Assembly (NCBI GenBank): GCA_009781495.1
Contig: WQYA01000001.1
Span: 1-64,000 of the forward strand
DNA: 64,000 bases
From: Cystobacterineae bacterium
Lineage (GTDB): Bacteria; Myxococcota; Myxococcia; Myxococcales; Myxococcaceae
Direction: 5' to 3'
The notes under the pieces were generated by a model. The model searched no databases. It saw nothing but the letters and a program-made list of their open reading frames with translations, and was not told the DNA's origin. Below, piece after piece: positions 52,488 through 60,286 of the stretch (within the stretch, counting starts at the first letter, position 1; each line of letters begins with the position of its first letter). The translations under genes were made by a program, and so were the position numbers.

Positions 52488-53585
52488 TTAAGTGCCCAAG
52501 CCGCAGGCGGGGCAATCGGCTTTTTTAGAGAACAGGATTTCGCGCAAGCGGCTTTCCGAGGAATTCCAAAGGAGCAAGCGACCGGACAGAAGCTCTCCAT
52601 GAGCGAGCAGCACTTTGAGGACTTCATTGGCCTGCAAGAGGCCGACAATTCCCGCGGCGGTATTCAGGGGGCCGGAGGTGGTGAGGTTTTCAGGGGGGTT
52701 AGGCCACAGGCAGCGATAGCAGGGGCCATTGGGAGCATTGAGGAGGGTGACTTGGCCTTCGAAGCCGGAGACAGAGCCATAAACCCAAGGGGTATGCGTA
52801 GACACGCAGGCGGTATTGATGATTTCGCGAGTTTCCAAGTTGTCGGAAGCATCGACGACGACGTCGAAATTTTCGATGAGGGGGGCAGCATTTCCGGAGT
52901 GAAGGCGCTCATTAAAGACTTTGAGGTGCAAGTCCGAGCACAGTGTTTGAAGCCTATAAGCTCCGCTCCATGTTTTGGGGAGGTTAAGGCTGGGGGTACT
53001 GTGGAGGATTTGTCGGGGCAAGTTAGAGAGGTGCACAACATCCGCATCCATCAGCCCCAATTCTCCGATGCCTGCGGCCGCCAGATAGAGTGCGACGGGG
53101 GAGCCCAGGCCGCCCAAGCCGACGATGAGCACACGTGCGTTTTTGAGCAAGGCTTGGCCCTGGATGCCTACTTCAGGGAGTTTGACGTGTTTTTCGAAGC
53201 GCTCCAGGTATTGCTCACTCAAGCAAGGCTCACAGGGATAGCCTTGGGCTACCCACTGAGTCAAACCGCCCCTGAGGGCGGAGACATTGTGAAAGCCCAT
53301 GTCATGGAGGACTTGGGCTGCGAGGATGGAGCGCACTTCGCCCGAGCAATAGAGGACCAGAGTGTCTTCAGGTTTGACCAGGGCCTCAATGCGTATTTCC
53401 AAGCGGCTGCGTGGGAGCATAATGGCGCCTGCGATTTTGCCTCTGTGGTATTCGTTGGCTTCTCGGAGATCGATCAGTTGAACTTCGGGGTTTTTTTGAG
53501 AGAGTTGGCTGAACAATTCAGAGGCGTGAATGAGGGGAACGGATTGCCGCGCTTGCTGAAAGAGCTCTTCAAACACCGATGACAT
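52488..53585 (-). CDS. MoeB/ThiF-type adenylyltransferase with N-terminal rhodanese domain
   Basis: The second part (from about residue 130) is an E1-like enzyme that adenylates a ubiquitin-like sulfur carrier such as MoaD or ThiS. It has GLGGLGSPVALYLAAAG for ATP, DADVVHLSNLPRQIL, VDASDNLETRE and zinc cysteines CYRC and CPAC. Residues 5-110 form a rhodanese domain with LYCSGEVRS as active site. In most fusions the rhodanese is at the C-terminus; here it comes first. The ATG at 53585 gives the rhodanese start; an in-frame extension to 53690 lies in the neighbouring divergent gene and is rejected. 365 residues. Confidence 0.85.
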   Translation of the reverse strand: MSSVFEELFQQARQSVPLIHASELFSQLSQKNPEVQLIDLREANEYHRGKIAGAIMLPRSRLEIRIEALVKPEDTLVLYCSGEVRSILAAQVLHDMGFHNVSALRGGLTQWVAQGYPCEPCLSEQYLERFEKHVKLPEVGIQGQALLKNARVLIVGLGGLGSPVALYLAAAGIGELGLMDADVVHLSNLPRQILHSTPSLNLPKTWSGAYRLQTLCSDLHLKVFNERLHSGNAAPLIENFDVVVDASDNLETREIINTACVSTHTPWVYGSVSGFEGQVTLLNAPNGPCYRCLWPNPPENLTTSGPLNTAAGIVGLLQANEVLKVLLAHGELLSGRLLLWNSSESRLREILFSKKADCPACGLGT

Positions 53586-53615
53586 GTTAGTGCTTATAAC
53601 GAGAGAGGCAGGAAG

Positions 53616-54362
53616 ATGAAACCACGACTTGGCAAAACCTCCAGGCAGCTGGCGTTGATAAGTGGAGCAGGCACGCGGATAGGGGCCCATTTAGCGAGGG
53701 CGCTAGGGGAGGCGGGGATAGACGTAGCCCTACACTGTAACCGTTCCACGAGGGGGGCCCATGCTTTGGCTGGGCGGTTAAGGCGTCAGGGGGTGAGGGC
53801 GGAGGTTTTTGTTGCGGACTTTGAGGAGGAGGGGGGGCCGCAAAGGCTTGGGGAAGAAGTATGCAGGCATATGGGGGTACCGCATATTTTGGTGCACAAT
53901 GCGGGGATAATGGAGGGGGCCATATTTTCCAAAACCTCGGCAGGGTGTTTGGACAGGTTATGGAAGATAAACGTAAGGGCAGCCTTTTTGTTAAGCCAGC
54001 AGTTAGCGGGGCCCATGGGGAGGAGGGGTGGGGGCCACATACTCCACATATTGGACATAGCGGGGCTAGAGCAGACATGGGGCGGCTATGCGGCCTATGC
54101 GATGACGAAGGCCGCGCTGGCGCAGTTGTGCCGCTCTTTGGCCAAGGAGTTGGCGCCCAGGCTGCGCGTCAACGCCATAGCGCCGGGGCTGGTATTGCCT
54201 TCAAAGGGCCTTTCCGCCAAGGCCACGGCGCGGCTGGTTTCCAAAATTCCGATGAAGGAGAAGGTATCGCCCCAGAGTTTGGTGGAGGCGATGTTTTTTT
54301 TGCTCTCGAATAATTCCATGACGGGGCAAATTCTCGTGCTAGATGGTGGACGCTCTCTATAG
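53616..54362 (+). CDS. Short-chain dehydrogenase, pteridine-reductase-like
   Basis: NAD(P)H-dependent SDR. The nucleotide loop ISGAGTRIGAHLARAL has the TRIG form typical of pteridine reductases (PTR1/FolM) rather than TGxxxGIG. NAG is present in LVHNAG. The active site reads D...GGYAAYAMTK, with Asp (in ILDIAG) instead of the catalytic Ser, again as in PTR1. A dihydrofolate/pteridine role is thus suggested. The start has AGGAAG close before the ATG; only 30 bases separate it from the divergent MoeB-like gene. The end runs to GQILVLDGG, and the pseudouridine-synthase gene follows. Confidence 0.83.
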   Translation: MKPRLGKTSRQLALISGAGTRIGAHLARALGEAGIDVALHCNRSTRGAHALAGRLRRQGVRAEVFVADFEEEGGPQRLGEEVCRHMGVPHILVHNAGIMEGAIFSKTSAGCLDRLWKINVRAAFLLSQQLAGPMGRRGGGHILHILDIAGLEQTWGGYAAYAMTKAALAQLCRSLAKELAPRLRVNAIAPGLVLPSKGLSAKATARLVSKIPMKEKVSPQSLVEAMFFLLSNNSMTGQILVLDGGRSL

Positions 54363-54372
54363 GCAAAAGAGT

Positions 54373-55158
54373 ATGGAGCGTTTGCACAAATACCTGGCGA
54401 GGGCCGGGGTAGCCTCACGGCGCAAGGCCGAGCAACTGATGTTGGCCGGGAGAGTCCAAGTGAACGGCCAGACGGTATGTCAGTTAGGCAGTGTGGTAGA
54501 TGCGGGGAGGGATGAGATATGTATAGACGGCCATAAATTAAGTTTAGCGTTACAGCAGCGATATTTTATATTTTATAAACCCCCTGGGGTAGTGACTACC
54601 CTAGCAGACCCCCAAGGCCGCCCCTGTATAGGGGATTGGCTGAGCAAAGAGCATGGGCGCATCTACCCGGTAGGCCGTTTGGACTATGACACCGAAGGCG
54701 CCTTGTTGTTGACGGACGATGGCGACTTGGTCAACCGTTTGTTGAGGCCGCGTTTTAAAATTCCACGCAGCTATGTGGCCAAAGTCCGCGGCAAGCCCTC
54801 CCCTGCGGCTTTGCGACGGCTTTGCGAGGGGGTGGTGCTCAGCGATGGGAAGCCGGCGGTGGCCTTAAGCGCCAAGCCCTACCGTATTTTAAAGGCCAAC
54901 AGTTGGGTGGTATTAACCGTAACCGAAGGGCGCTACCACCTCGTTAAACGTATGTTTGAAGCCATAGGCCACCCTGTTTTAAGCCTGTTTCGCCCAGCGC
55001 AAGCGGGCATTTCCGTCCTAAAAATGTACCCTGGACAGATGCGGGCATTGACGGAAGAAGAATGTGTGTTGTTGAAAGCGGTTGCTTCGGGCACTTGCCA
55101 ACCTCCCTTGGTGGTGGGTTTGCCAGTCCGTGCGGCGGGCTTTTCTGTTGGCAAGTGA
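54373..55158 (+). CDS. RluB/RsuA-type pseudouridine synthase
   Basis: An N-terminal S4 RNA-binding domain (MERLHKYLARAGVASRRKAE) is followed by the catalytic domain with YPVGRLDYDTEG (catalytic Asp in RLDYDT), YFIFYKPPGVVTT and RYHLVKRMFEAIGHPV. It isomerises uridine in rRNA; the C-terminal sequence fits RluB (23S U2605) at least as well as RsuA. The ATG at 54373 gives the conserved S4 start, 10 bases after the SDR stop. Confidence 0.9.
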   Translation: MERLHKYLARAGVASRRKAEQLMLAGRVQVNGQTVCQLGSVVDAGRDEICIDGHKLSLALQQRYFIFYKPPGVVTTLADPQGRPCIGDWLSKEHGRIYPVGRLDYDTEGALLLTDDGDLVNRLLRPRFKIPRSYVAKVRGKPSPAALRRLCEGVVLSDGKPAVALSAKPYRILKANSWVVLTVTEGRYHLVKRMFEAIGHPVLSLFRPAQAGISVLKMYPGQMRALTEEECVLLKAVASGTCQPPLVVGLPVRAAGFSVGK

Positions 55159-55171
55159 TATATGGGTTTTC

Positions 55172-57244
55172 ATGCGATGGACCTATGCATTGTCGGTGTT
55201 GTCGATGTTATTGCTTTCTTGCAACGAGAAGGAGGAGGCGTGGAAAGCCAGCTTGGAAAACCCTTTCCCTGAGGCGCGCATTGCAGCCCTCAAGCGGTTG
55301 ATTGAGAAGCTAACGCCCGGCGACTTGGAGTATTTGGCCTTGGCAGCCAGGGACGTGGAGCCAGGCGTCCGCAGGGTGGCAGCCGAAGGGCTTGGGAAAA
55401 GCCGAGACCGATATGCTTTGGACTTGCTGAGCGATTTGTTGATGGACGCCGATGAAGAAGTCCAAGTGGCTGCGGCCTTGGCCATGGGCCGCAACAGCAG
55501 CGAGAAGGCGCGCAAATATTTGCTGTTGCGTTATTCCAAGAGCCGTCGACCCATGCGATATGCCATTGTACAAGCGCTGAAAGCTTCTGGCCTTGCAGCG
55601 CCCATGAAGCAGGCGGTGGGTTTTGAGGCCAAGGAATTGTGGGAGAAAACCCAAAGGGAGCTTGCTTCGCCGCCTTCGCATGCAGAGTGGGTGAGTGCCA
55701 TTGCTCGTCTGGGAGAGAGCGGCCGCGATGAAGCCGTCGAAAGCTTGCTTCCTTTGCTGAAGGAGAAGACGTCTGCGGTGGTGGTGGCTGCGGCTGAAGG
55801 TTTGGGCAATTTGGGTGCGCAGGCAGCTTTGGCGGAGCTGGAGATTTTGGCATTGAGCAGCAACGCTGACATTCGCAGAGCCGGCATAGCTGCGGTGGCT
55901 GCCTTGCAGGCAACAAGCTCCATACCTCTGTTGATTCGGTTAACGACGGCAGAAGAGGAGACGGCTTTGTTGGCGTTGGAAGGACTGGCAAGCTTTGCTT
56001 CATCGACTGAAGTGGACAAAGCCATTTGTGAGCTTGCCGTTCAACCGGGGAACCGTTTGCTGCGTTTTCGTGCGGCCTTGGCATTGGCGCAAAGGGCGCC
56101 TTGCTCGCCGCGTCCTTTGTTTGAGCAACTGTCCAATGCGTCTTTGGCCCCAACCGCTTTGTTGGTATTAATGCGTTGGCCGGATGCTTGGAGCAACGAG
56201 GCGGACAGGGTTTGGGCATTAACGAAGTCCTCTGACTTGGTTTTGTCAACTTTGGCCGCGCAGTTGCTTTCGCAAGCCTATTTACGGGGGGAGCTACAAG
56301 AGAAGCCGGCGAAGGAGCTTAGGTTTATATTAGAGCAGATAGGTGTTTTAGCGAAGAAGGAGGAGAGTTGGATAAAGTCACCCCTGGGGGGTGGTTTTGG
56401 GGTGCGTATTCCTCAGGGGGAGGGAGGGGACACAGAGCGCAGGCAACGCCAGGAGTTGTTGGTGAAGGGGATAGAGGCGCGCAATGCCGTATTGCTCAAA
56501 GAGATGGGCAAGCAAGCTTCCGGGCCCTTGTTGTTGCCGGAGTTAGCGGAGGAGTTGAGTTGGGCGGAGGGGGAGCAATTGGCTGCGTTTTTAAAGTTGG
56601 CAAGTTGTTTAAAGCCTGAGGCGGTGGAGCCCTATTTGAAGCGTTACATAAATATAGCGAATGTTTCATTGCGAGGGGTTGTTTTAGCGGCATTGGCAGG
56701 GATGGGGGAAGGGCATGGGGGCCTAGCGGAGCAGGGCCTTTTCGATAGGAGCGAGGAGGTCCGCCTGGTTGTAGCAGAGGCATTTATGCGGGAAGGTATA
56801 GAAGGGGAGAAACGGCTTATAGCGGCCCTAGGGAGGCGTACAGAAGACAGCTCCAGTTTGCTCAGTCTGTTGTCATGTCGGCAGTTGAGCGAGGAGGGCG
56901 CGCAGACATTGATGGATTTTTTGAACAAGAGTGTTCAAGAAGCCATGGAGGCAGCCCGTTGTTTAGGACACGCCAAACAGAGGGGGGCGCGAGACAAGTT
57001 GCTTATATTGCTAAACTCGACGGTATTGCTCCAAAAGAAGGCAGCCCTGGAGGCATTGGGAGAAATGGGAGGTGGGGATATTTCTGAAGAGATTGAAAAG
57101 CAATTGTTTCATGAGTCTCCTGAGATTCGTGAAGCGGCGGCAAGGGCCTTGCGTTATTTAAGAGGAGGAGACTTGGGGGAAGTATTAGAAGCCCTAAGTG
57201 AGGATTATTTTAAAAGAGTTCGTCAAGGTATTGGCCCTATTTGA
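55172..57244 (+). CDS. HEAT-repeat lipoprotein
   Basis: The ATG at 55172 gives a short leader ending in LLSC, a lipobox, so the protein is probably anchored in the envelope. The mature 670 residues are a chain of helical HEAT/armadillo-like repeats, for example VEPGVRRVAAEGLGKS, EVQVAAALAMGRNSSEKA, AVVVAAAEGLGNLG and HESPEIREAAARALRYL. Such solenoids act as protein-binding scaffolds. It has no catalytic motif. It starts 13 bases after the pseudouridine-synthase stop and is followed closely by the cyclic-nucleotide gene. Confidence 0.8.
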   Translation: MRWTYALSVLSMLLLSCNEKEEAWKASLENPFPEARIAALKRLIEKLTPGDLEYLALAARDVEPGVRRVAAEGLGKSRDRYALDLLSDLLMDADEEVQVAAALAMGRNSSEKARKYLLLRYSKSRRPMRYAIVQALKASGLAAPMKQAVGFEAKELWEKTQRELASPPSHAEWVSAIARLGESGRDEAVESLLPLLKEKTSAVVVAAAEGLGNLGAQAALAELEILALSSNADIRRAGIAAVAALQATSSIPLLIRLTTAEEETALLALEGLASFASSTEVDKAICELAVQPGNRLLRFRAALALAQRAPCSPRPLFEQLSNASLAPTALLVLMRWPDAWSNEADRVWALTKSSDLVLSTLAAQLLSQAYLRGELQEKPAKELRFILEQIGVLAKKEESWIKSPLGGGFGVRIPQGEGGDTERRQRQELLVKGIEARNAVLLKEMGKQASGPLLLPELAEELSWAEGEQLAAFLKLASCLKPEAVEPYLKRYINIANVSLRGVVLAALAGMGEGHGGLAEQGLFDRSEEVRLVVAEAFMREGIEGEKRLIAALGRRTEDSSSLLSLLSCRQLSEEGAQTLMDFLNKSVQEAMEAARCLGHAKQRGARDKLLILLNSTVLLQKKAALEALGEMGGGDISEEIEKQLFHESPEIREAAARALRYLRGGDLGEVLEALSEDYFKRVRQGIGPI

Positions 57245-57262
57245 GCAAGAGAGTTAAGAAGC

Positions 57263-58906
57263 ATGGATTTGAGTGATTTGCGCGAGCAAGCTGCGTTGGC
57301 GTTTGCGAAAGGGCGCTTTGCGAAGGCCGCAGAAATGTATGAAGCTTATTGTGCGCAGATGCCCAAGGATTCTCAAGCGTGGATTCGTTTGGGCGATGCC
57401 TGGTCGCGTTTACGCAAGAAGGAGAAGGCGGCAGCCGCCTATTATGAAGCGGCCGAGTCCTATGCGGACAGTGGATTTTTTCCTCGTGCGATAGCAGCGT
57501 GCAAACTTGTTTTAGAAGTAGAGCCTGAGCATATAGGCGTACAGGGCATGTTGGAAGAGCTTTATGCGCGCAAGGCGGACGCCAAGCCTTCGAATTTTTC
57601 GGTTTTTCCTTCGAAATACACACCCGAGAACCTAGAAGCGAAGCCTGTGCTTACAGCCGAGAGGGGTGGTTTTTCGAGGCAGGAAGCGTCTTTGTTGCCG
57701 ACGCCCATACCGCTTCCTGGGAAGCTTGTGGGGGAGGAGGAGATGCCGATTGTTTTAGGGCATGAGGCGTTAGCTGAAGGGTGTGAGGGGGAGGGGGTAG
57801 AGGAGGTGCAGGGGGGGGGTGCCGGAGCAGTCGTTCCTCCTTCCCATGTAGAAGCTGTCCTGTCTGTAGCGACGCCCGTTGGCACGCCGTCTTCGTTTTT
57901 AGAAAAACCGTCATCCGAGGCTTCATGGGCCAGCGCCATGAAGCCCCCGAGCATTCGTCCGATGGCCGGTGCTTTTTATGCCATTGAGGACGCGGCGAAA
58001 GCCAGCCTTGAGGAGCGAGGGGAAAATCCAAGTGCTTGGTTTAAAGCGGCGAAGCACACGACGCCTTCGACGGGTTTACCGCTGAACATTCCGTTGTTTT
58101 CGGAGTTGCCGAAAGCGGCGTTGTTGGCTTTGTTTCAAGCATGTCCGCTTCGAAGGTTTGCGCCGCGGAGTCGAATTATTGGGCAAGGGGAGCGAGGGAA
58201 TTCTTTTTTTATTATTTGTTCAGGGGCCGTTCGGGTATTTCGCCTACAAGGAGGGGAGCGGGTAGAATTAGCCATTTTAAAGGAGGGGGAGTTTTTTGGG
58301 GAGATGGCCTTATTGTCGGGGGAGCCGCGTTCAGCATTTGTTGAAGCCATGGAGACGGACACTCAAGTTTTAGAAATTTCCGCAGAGGTATTGGCTGAGC
58401 TTTCTCGCAAATTCCCACAAGTTTCCACAGCGCTTTGGCGGTTTTATCGGCAACGTTTGCTCAACAATATTATGGCCGGTTCTGCACTGTTTAGGCCTTT
58501 TGCTTTGGAGGATCGCCAGAAGCTGATTCGTTGTTTTGAGGCGGTAGATGTGGTGGCGGGCACGGAGGTTGTGGTGCAAGACGGGATGAGTGAGGGTTTA
58601 TTTGTCATATTGGTAGGCCGCCTAGAAGTGATTAAAAATGGCCAAAAGATAGCGGAGCTCAAGAAAGGGGAATTGTTTGGAGAAATATCCCTATTGACGA
58701 AGAAGCCGGCCACGGCCAGCGTTGTGGCGGTGGAGCGATGTGCTTTGCTGAAGCTTCCCGTCAGTGATTTCAATACGTTAATTTCCACACACCCTCAAGT
58801 ATTGGAGCTTTTGAGCCGGCTGATGGAAGAGCGGATGGGGATGGGAGAGGAGTTTTCGCTCAAGTCCCTGGGTTTGCAAACCGAGGATTTTGAGACATTC
58901 ATTTAG
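57263..58906 (+). CDS. TPR protein with two cyclic-nucleotide-binding domains
   Basis: Residues 1-110 hold TPR-like repeats (KFAKAAEMYEAYCAQMPKD type). A 150-residue low-complexity linker follows. Two CAP-type domains come next: about 275-390 (PRSRIIGQGERGNSFFIICSG, then FFGEMALLSGEPRSAF, with the phosphate-binding Arg present) and about 410-520 (LFGEISLLTKKPATAS, where the Arg is missing). The first could bind cAMP or cGMP; the second probably cannot. No DNA-binding helix-turn-helix is visible, so it is a signalling scaffold rather than a CRP. It starts 18 bases after the HEAT gene. Confidence 0.85.
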   Translation: MDLSDLREQAALAFAKGRFAKAAEMYEAYCAQMPKDSQAWIRLGDAWSRLRKKEKAAAAYYEAAESYADSGFFPRAIAACKLVLEVEPEHIGVQGMLEELYARKADAKPSNFSVFPSKYTPENLEAKPVLTAERGGFSRQEASLLPTPIPLPGKLVGEEEMPIVLGHEALAEGCEGEGVEEVQGGGAGAVVPPSHVEAVLSVATPVGTPSSFLEKPSSEASWASAMKPPSIRPMAGAFYAIEDAAKASLEERGENPSAWFKAAKHTTPSTGLPLNIPLFSELPKAALLALFQACPLRRFAPRSRIIGQGERGNSFFIICSGAVRVFRLQGGERVELAILKEGEFFGEMALLSGEPRSAFVEAMETDTQVLEISAEVLAELSRKFPQVSTALWRFYRQRLLNNIMAGSALFRPFALEDRQKLIRCFEAVDVVAGTEVVVQDGMSEGLFVILVGRLEVIKNGQKIAELKKGELFGEISLLTKKPATASVVAVERCALLKLPVSDFNTLISTHPQVLELLSRLMEERMGMGEEFSLKSLGLQTEDFETFI

Positions 58907-58958
58907 CCCAAAAGACATTTCAATGCTCAGTTAGCCAAAAAGACATTTCAATGCTCGC
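58903..58958. repeat. 28-base tandem duplication at the end of the cyclic-nucleotide gene
   Basis: Two consecutive 28-base units start at 58903 and 58931. They share TTAGCC and AGACATTTCAATGCTC and differ at three positions. The first unit contains the stop codon of the upstream gene. Being recent and imperfect, it looks like a slippage duplication. Confidence 0.75.
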
Positions 58959-58989
58959 AGAGAACATTTTCTTGGATTAAAACCGAGGC

Positions 58990-59781
58990 ATGAAACATTT
59001 TTGCCTTGTTGCTGCTGTAGCATTATTGGGAATGGGCTGCGCTCACAAGTCGCTGGATGTTGCGGCATTGAACACGGTTCAGAAGCCTGCTTTTGTGGGC
59101 CGCATATTGAAGAATGCGGGGCCGAAGGCAACCGTTTTTACGGACGACAACTCATTTAGAGAAGGCCTCAAGAAGTTGGCGCCTGCCGAAGGCAACCGGC
59201 GCATGGCTGCTCGAATGCTCAAAGGTTTGCCGCACTATGAGTTGTCGGACGGTTTACGTGCGCGCACCATGTTGCATTTGGGAGAGGTTGCGCCATTTAG
59301 AGATGCGGCTGACCCCTCCCAGGTTGCTCGCGCCCTGGGTATTTTTTTGACTCAGGATGAAGCGGATGCGGAACCCAACTATCCGACATTGGCCTCACTC
59401 AATGTAGACAGTGTGGTAGAGCTTGTTATTGAGGAATACGGCATTCGCAGCGCCCAGGGGAAGCTTCGTTTTTGGGTCAGCGGCCATGGGCGTATGTTTC
59501 GTTTGCAGGGTGGGAGTGTGTTATGGAAGCGGAGTTTTTATGCAGAGGAAGAGGCGTCGAGTCTACCGGTTTTAGATCCTTTCGTTATGGCGAAGGATTC
59601 TACCCTTTACCGTACCCGCATACATTGGGTGCTGGACACCGTTGCTCAGAAGTTGGCTGAGGATTTGTCTCCGGGGCAAAAGGCGGCAGTGCTTGCTCCA
59701 ACACAAGAAACCCCCTCTCCTGTTGTTTTGCCTCCTGCCAACAAGCCCAAACAAGTGATGGTTGAAGAAGATCCGCTTTGA
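58990..59781 (+). CDS. Predicted lipoprotein, unknown
   Basis: 263 residues with a lipoprotein-like leader ending in LGMGC (Cys17). A TVFTDDNSFREG stretch, several conserved-looking Leu/Val segments and a proline-rich tail (PTQETPSPVVLPP) follow. No family is recognised. It may be transcribed with the preceding genes; its only upstream gap is the 28-base duplication region. ATG at 58990. Confidence 0.6.
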   Translation: MKHFCLVAAVALLGMGCAHKSLDVAALNTVQKPAFVGRILKNAGPKATVFTDDNSFREGLKKLAPAEGNRRMAARMLKGLPHYELSDGLRARTMLHLGEVAPFRDAADPSQVARALGIFLTQDEADAEPNYPTLASLNVDSVVELVIEEYGIRSAQGKLRFWVSGHGRMFRLQGGSVLWKRSFYAEEEASSLPVLDPFVMAKDSTLYRTRIHWVLDTVAQKLAEDLSPGQKAAVLAPTQETPSPVVLPPANKPKQVMVEEDPL

Positions 59782-59797
59782 GGATGAGGGGGGCCCT

Positions 59798-60151
59798 TCA
59801 TTTTTTTCCCGGGGGGAGGTGTCTTTTAGCTCTCTCTTCGGCTTGGCGTAGGGTTTTAGGGGGGGTATTGGTTGTTTGGGCGGAGCGCATTTCTCTGGAC
59901 ATGTCGCCGAAATAATGGACAGCGAAAGGCAATGTAAACAGCAAGACGGCGATGCCCAAGGAAATGGCCGTGAGGGGGACAGGCTCTGAGAGTTTTTCCA
60001 GAGACTCTTTATATTTTGAGATACCGCTTCTCGACGTTTCTGCACGGGCATTTTCGCTATAGGAGAAGTTATTCAACCGAGGGCGCTCTTCAGGTTGTGC
60101 CTGTGCGGACGAGGCCAGAAGCAAAAAGAGACTCAAGACGAAAGCACGCAT
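59798..60151 (-). CDS. Small exported membrane protein, unknown
   Basis: 117 residues. A signal peptide is seen (FVLSLFLLLASSAQAQ), then a polar stretch, a single transmembrane helix (about residues 58-78, LTAISLGIAVLLFTLPFAV) and a basic tail. Function unknown. Its stop is 17 bases from the convergent lipoprotein gene. Confidence 0.6.
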   Translation of the reverse strand: MRAFVLSLFLLLASSAQAQPEERPRLNNFSYSENARAETSRSGISKYKESLEKLSEPVPLTAISLGIAVLLFTLPFAVHYFGDMSREMRSAQTTNTPPKTLRQAEERAKRHLPPGKK

Positions 60152-60286
60152 GAACGAACCATAGCACGCTCTCGCGAAGAAAATGCAAGCGGCAAAATGA
60201 GTCAGTGGGGGGGCTTCTTTTCTCGAAGTATAGGTGGATTATTTCCACAGAGGGAGGGCCAAGGCCATGGGTTTTATTGAGGCAAA

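Noticed and set aside
53586-53690. 35-codon N-terminal extension of the MoeB-like protein
   Set aside because: It lies inside the divergent SDR gene; the rhodanese domain starts properly at ATG 53585.
55290-56249. 319-codon Pro/Ser-rich minus-strand frame
   Set aside because: Antisense to the HEAT repeats; composition is low-complexity.
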